From JACPVF01 sp964502095 (GTDB lineage Bacteria > Chloroflexota > Anaerolineae > Anaerolineales > Villigracilaceae): a DNA stretch of 64,000 nt. Position numbers and translations under genes: made by a program. The stretch spans positions 1 through 64,000 of the forward strand of contig CAZCUF010000004.1 of the NCBI GenBank assembly GCA_964502095.1, given 5' to 3'. Shown here piece by piece: positions 60,864 to 64,000 of the stretch. The notes under the pieces were generated by a model, which saw only the letters and a program-made list of their open reading frames with translations, did not search any database and had not been told where the DNA came from. Position 1 is the stretch's first letter. Each line of letters opens with the position of its first letter.

Positions 60864-61588
60864 ACTGGCACGCGCGCTATCTTCAGCAGGCCAAATGGAC
60901 TCACGACCTGCGGGCTTACATCTTCGACAAAATAAAATTAGACGACGCGAAGCGCGTCCTTGAGGTGGGATGCGGCACGGGGGCGATTCTCTCCGAACTA
61001 TCCACCCAGCCCTCGCTTCACGGCCTGGACCTCGATTGGGTTGCGCTCACCGAATGTCGAGTCCACGCTCCGGCCGCGGCCTTGACACAGGGTGACGCGC
61101 TGAATCTTCCCTATGCCGACAATCAGTTCGATATTGCTTATTGCCATTTCCTGCTGTTGTGGACGCGCGATCCATTGCAGGCCATACTTGAAATGAAACG
61201 CGTAACAAGATCGGGCGGTTACGTCATTGCATTTGCCGAACCCGATTACTCGCACCGCATCGACCAGCCCAGTGAACTGGCCCAATTGGGAAAATGGCAA
61301 ACGGAAGCATTGAGCGGACAGGGCGCGGATCCGGCGCTGGGCGCGCGGCTGGCGGAATTATTTTTTCAGGCGGGGATCGAAATCGCCGAAACGGGAACCA
61401 TTCAAGGCGTCGAACATGAGGCGCTGGACGGGGAATGGGAATCGGAATGGGCAGTGATCGAATCCGATCTGGCAGGACGAGTCCCGAAGAAAGACATCCG
61501 AAGAATGAAGCTTCTGGCTAAGACCGCCCAGGAACAGGGTACGCGCGTATTGCATGTGCCGACGTATTTCGCGTGGGGACACACATAA
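60860..61588 (+). CDS. class I SAM-dependent methyltransferase
   Basis: A 242-residue Rossmann methyltransferase: VLEVGCGTGAILSELS (motif I), LHGLDLDW (motif II), QGDALNLPYADNQFDIAYCHF (motif IV region), then RSGGYVIAFAEPDYSH (motif VI). It resembles UbiE/COQ5-like small-molecule or peptide methyltransferases. The ATG overlaps the stop of the pseudo-radical-SAM gene (ATGA), which ties it to the operon. It may modify the same tail; this is inference. Confidence 0.86.
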   Translation: MNWHARYLQQAKWTHDLRAYIFDKIKLDDAKRVLEVGCGTGAILSELSTQPSLHGLDLDWVALTECRVHAPAAALTQGDALNLPYADNQFDIAYCHFLLLWTRDPLQAILEMKRVTRSGGYVIAFAEPDYSHRIDQPSELAQLGKWQTEALSGQGADPALGARLAELFFQAGIEIAETGTIQGVEHEALDGEWESEWAVIESDLAGRVPKKDIRRMKLLAKTAQEQGTRVLHVPTYFAWGHT

Positions 61589-61596
61589 GGCAATGT

Positions 61597-61602
61597 TATA
61601 CT
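61597..61602 (+). promoter_or_regulatory. -10 box, leaderless promoter for the 61609 gene
   Basis: TATACT with an extended TG element (TGTTATACT) ends 6 nt before ATG 61609. No Shine-Dalgarno. Confidence 0.6.
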
Positions 61603-61608
61603 GAGCGC

Positions 61609-62637
61609 ATGCCGACCATCAAAAAGACTGAAATTTGTTACCTGCTGGCCTTTCCGGACCATGCCGAAGCGACGCCCGAACCTCACGAACAGATTCGGGG
61701 ATTGAAGGACGCGCCGTATTTTCAACCGGTGGATATTCGCGTTAGAACGATGGGGCAGAGCGAGGTCCAGGCGGGGGGCGTGCAGGCGAGCGTTCACCGC
61801 CAGCGCTACGATGAACGCGTCCAGATCGTCGAATGTCATTTTCAAATGGAAGATGCGCTGAGCACGGAAGCCATTCAGCAACGCGAGATCGTCCAAAGAA
61901 ATTTGCAGGAGCGCTTCATTCCCGTCGAACATCGCAACTCGGGCATGTTCGAGGAGTATGTGATCCTGCTGATGGTGGGAGCCAGACCCACGCCGGATAT
62001 TTACCTGCAAAAAAACGGACTGGCACTGGCGCGCTTCATCCGCGCCACCCGTCAGTTGTTCGATGAACAGGAGACCGCGCAGACCCTGAGTTCACGCGTG
62101 CGTTATTCGAAAAACGAACTGACCATGGTGGATTGGGAGGCGGCCATCATCGTCGCGCCGGACGGCGATTTTCAATCGGACATCGAACTGCTGAAAATCG
62201 GCAATTACCAGCTGTTGCGTTACCGTATGCTGGACGCCAACGTGGAAAACAGCCTGCGCCGCGTACGCGAGCAGTTCAGCGCCGACGCGCGCCGCTTTCG
62301 TCTTGGTCCCTCACGCGGGCAGATCCGCCGGATCGTGCAACTGCGCCTCGATATCATGCTCGATTTCGAACACACCGAGCAAAACCTGCTGTTGATCGGC
62401 GATTGGTATTCGGCACAGCTTTACCATGCCATTTGCAGTGAGTTCTATCTCGAAGAGTGGAAGCAGACGGTCAAATCCAAGCTGGATAATCTCGAAGGCA
62501 TTGTCGAGACCATTCAGGAAAATTTTTCGCTTTCGTGGCTCAGCCTGCTCGAAACCATTCAAATCACCGGCTGGTTAATTCTGTTGATCGGTTATTTCAT
62601 TTTATTCTTCATGGAAGCGGGGGGCCATGCACCGTGA
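61609..62637 (+). CDS. RMND1/DUF155-like protein with C-terminal membrane helix
   Basis: A 342-residue protein. The N-terminal half is soluble and alpha/beta (FQMEDALSTEAIQQREIVQR, YVILLMVGARPTPDIYLQKN). The C-terminal third is a helical hairpin plus coiled coil (LYHAICSEFYLEEWKQTVKS, KLDNLEGIVETIQENFS) ending in one TM helix (ITGWLILLIGYFILFF). The order and the helical end resemble RMND1/Sad1-interacting-factor proteins (DUF155), but I cannot confirm that without an alignment. The start ATG 61609 fits the leaderless promoter. Confidence 0.68.
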   Translation: MPTIKKTEICYLLAFPDHAEATPEPHEQIRGLKDAPYFQPVDIRVRTMGQSEVQAGGVQASVHRQRYDERVQIVECHFQMEDALSTEAIQQREIVQRNLQERFIPVEHRNSGMFEEYVILLMVGARPTPDIYLQKNGLALARFIRATRQLFDEQETAQTLSSRVRYSKNELTMVDWEAAIIVAPDGDFQSDIELLKIGNYQLLRYRMLDANVENSLRRVREQFSADARRFRLGPSRGQIRRIVQLRLDIMLDFEHTEQNLLLIGDWYSAQLYHAICSEFYLEEWKQTVKSKLDNLEGIVETIQENFSLSWLSLLETIQITGWLILLIGYFILFFMEAGGHAP

Positions 62638-62838
62638 AGAACTTCCGCAGGCAGGCCGGAGATAAAACCCGCGCGCGGAGGCTGGCAGTCATTTCGCTTC
62701 CTTGTTGGGGGTTAATCCTGCCGTATCATTCCGCAAGAAGAATATAAATTCATTGCAGATTCAAGTTAAGACCGCCTTAAGGGGCAATTGACTTATGATA
62801 AAAAGTTGTATAATCCTTCCAAGCTTTGGAGGCCAATT
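62638..62838. promoter_or_regulatory. gap with candidate lepB promoter
   Basis: TTGACT (62788-62793), 15 nt and TATAAT (62809-62814) lie 24 nt before the lepB TTG. GGAGG is at 62828-62832. A longer reading of lepB from 62788 would begin inside this promoter. Nothing else is seen in the gap. Confidence 0.5.
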
Positions 62839-63441
62839 TTGGAGAAAGCATTGCAATCTGAAAGCCAGACTGAACCGCCGGTACAATCTCCCGCGGAAGA
62901 GGAGCAAGTGAAATGGGGGCAGGTATTGGTGGATATTATCGAGACGCTTGTTCTGGCTCTGGTTTTATTCCTCGGCATCAACGCTGTTTCCGCGCGCGTC
63001 CGCGTGGACGGCTTTAGCATGGATCCAACTCTGCACGACGGTGAATTTATTCTCATCAACCGGCTGGCGTACCGCTTCGGCGCCTTTCAGCGCGGCGATA
63101 TCATTGTCTTCCGGTTTCCCGTTGATCCGTCACAGGATTTGATCAAACGCGTCATCGGCCTGCCGGGCGACGATGTTTCGATTCAAAACGGAGTAGTGAG
63201 CGTCAACGGCAGATCGCTGGATGAACCCTATATCGCGGCCGCGCCCGCGTATTCCGGCGAATGGAAAGTGCCGCCGGATCATCTTTTCGTCCTGGGCGAC
63301 AACCGCAATGACTCGTCCGATTCCCATTCCTGGGGATTACTGCCCATTTCAAATGTGATCGGCAAGGCCACCATCATCTACTGGCCGCCGCAAAAATGGA
63401 ATCTGCTTCAACACTTCGACTTAACAGCGGCGGCTTCCTGA
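62839..63441 (+). CDS. lepB: signal peptidase I
   Basis: A 200-residue S26-family protease. One TM helix (about 33-52), then VDGFSMDPTLHDGEFILINR with catalytic Ser, the Lys in QDLIKRVIGLPGDDV, and the box E GDNRNDSSDSHSWG. It removes signal peptides from secreted proteins, of which the window has many. I prefer TTG 62839 with GGAGG at 6-nt spacing over TTG 62788, because the latter overlaps the promoter hexamers. Confidence 0.93.
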   Translation: MEKALQSESQTEPPVQSPAEEEQVKWGQVLVDIIETLVLALVLFLGINAVSARVRVDGFSMDPTLHDGEFILINRLAYRFGAFQRGDIIVFRFPVDPSQDLIKRVIGLPGDDVSIQNGVVSVNGRSLDEPYIAAAPAYSGEWKVPPDHLFVLGDNRNDSSDSHSWGLLPISNVIGKATIIYWPPQKWNLLQHFDLTAAAS

Positions 63442-63451
63442 AGGAGCTGGC

Positions 63452-63748
63452 ATGAACAAGAAAAACTCAGCAGACTCACAGGTCATCCCCTGCAACGAAT
63501 GTTCCGCCGGGATCATGCACGCGCGCTTCATCACTTACTTCACCTGGCTGGGCGACGAACTGATCACTGTGCCGAACTTCCCTGCCTGGGTTTGCGATAT
63601 GTGCGGCCGTCGTGAATACGATGAAAAAGCCATCTCACAATTGACCATGCTCCTGAATCCGAATGCCGGAAAACCCACCAGGCAGAAGAAAACGACGCAT
63701 CCCTCCCGACCTCAGCCTCGTCACAACCGCCCCACGCCCGATTTCTGA
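63452..63748 (+). CDS. YgiT-type zinc-finger protein
   Basis: A 98-residue protein: CNECSAGIMH and, 30 residues on, WVCDMCGRREYDE, the two CxxC pairs of the YgiT/MqsA N-terminal zinc finger. The middle contains FTWLGDELITVPNFPAW. The C-terminus is a basic Pro/Arg/His tail. It lacks the HTH domain of full antitoxins, and no toxin gene is adjacent. GAAGGAG precedes the ATG; 10 nt after lepB. Confidence 0.85.
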   Translation: MNKKNSADSQVIPCNECSAGIMHARFITYFTWLGDELITVPNFPAWVCDMCGRREYDEKAISQLTMLLNPNAGKPTRQKKTTHPSRPQPRHNRPTPDF

Positions 63749-63768
63749 TCCCTGAAGCTTCCCGCTAC

Positions 63769-64000
63769 ATGGCACTGGATACAGCTCCCCGAACCCATCG
63801 CTTTCTCCCCGCTGATATATTTACATCCGGCTATCGCGCCGTCGGCAAAGTAGCCGTCAGCAGTACCGGCGTGATGGGCATGTTAAACGACACCACCCGT
63901 TCCGTGATGGATGTGCACGATGCGCATCTGGCGCGCCTGCACATGCCCACCAAATTGACCGACCATTTCGAGATCATCCGTATGATGAAAAGTCATGTGT
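63769..64000 (+). CDS. 5' part of an unrecognised gene, cut by the window end
   Basis: An open frame from ATG 63769 runs off the right edge (77 codons visible). It begins MALDTAPRTHRFLPADIFTS and contains YRAVGKVAVSSTGVMGMLND and RMMKSHV near the cut. I do not recognise it. The Shine-Dalgarno is unclear, so the start is tentative. Strand and frame are supported by the absence of stops and by codon bias like that of its neighbours. Confidence 0.5.
   Translation, partial: MALDTAPRTHRFLPADIFTSGYRAVGKVAVSSTGVMGMLNDTTRSVMDVHDAHLARLHMPTKLTDHFEIIRMMKSHV

Noticed and set aside
63452..63748. MqsRA-type toxin-antitoxin pair
   Set aside because: The zinc-finger protein lacks the HTH domain and no small toxin frame is next to it.

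Overview
The window looks like a chromosomal segment of an uncultured Chloroflexota bacterium of the Anaerolineae type. This rests on gene content, not on any database search: LCP and VanW envelope proteins, LysM and Thr/Pro-rich secreted proteins, FemAB-like transferases, a B12-dependent methylmalonyl-CoA mutase with its epimerase, a SelA selenocysteine synthase, SpoIIE/RsbW/STAS partner switching and a short SRP RNA. Coding density is high, no gap exceeds 300 bases, and I see no tRNA, rRNA, insertion sequence or CRISPR array.

Layout. 0-3.2 kb: selA, a small membrane protein, an SDR and a nitroreductase. 3.2-7.4 kb: small proteins (an L7/L12-C-like protein, dodecin), a MOSC protein, a Tat-exported deacetylase, a PLP enzyme and a GxxExxY gene with duplicated 3' ends. 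7.5-15 kb: a minus-strand glycopolymer operon (GT2, polyprenyl glycosylphosphotransferase, epimerase, CapD-like protein, two FemAB proteins). 15-17.5 kb: a two-component system and RidA. 17.7-22.5 kb: a secreted protein and an RsbU/RsbW/RsbV module. 22.6-24 kb: SRP RNA with an excellent promoter, then two tandem paralogous membrane proteins. 24-36.5 kb: LCP, HEAT, Trm112-like, VanW, methyltransferase-like, HerA-like ATPase, phospholipase D, MurJ, PAP2-like, XseB and XseA. 36.5-44.5 kb: HIT, DUF3048, thiolase and hydroxyacyl-CoA dehydrogenase, FolD, MtaB, lipoprotein. 44.5-51.7 kb: TPR protein, kinase-like sensor, LysM protein, second LCP, degenerate tyrosine recombinase. 51.8-55.9 kb: MCM-CYTH-MCE-TilS. 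56.1-61.6 kb: an apparent peptide-modification operon. 61.6-64 kb: RMND1-like membrane protein, LepB, zinc-finger protein and a partial gene.

The most interesting region is 56157-61588. A membrane-anchored DUF2207-like protein ends in a Gly-framed Cys-Ala repeat tail. It is followed by a radical SAM/SPASM enzyme with an N-terminal PqqD/RRE-like domain, a colinear paralogue of that enzyme that has lost every cluster cysteine, and a methyltransferase whose start overlaps the paralogue's stop. I propose a RiPP-like maturation system that acts on the C-terminus of a membrane protein and uses a pseudo-radical-SAM partner.

A second window-wide observation is that many genes have a TATAAT-like -10 box only 6-8 bases before the start codon and no Shine-Dalgarno sequence, which predicts leaderless mRNAs. 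Several start codons were moved on this basis.
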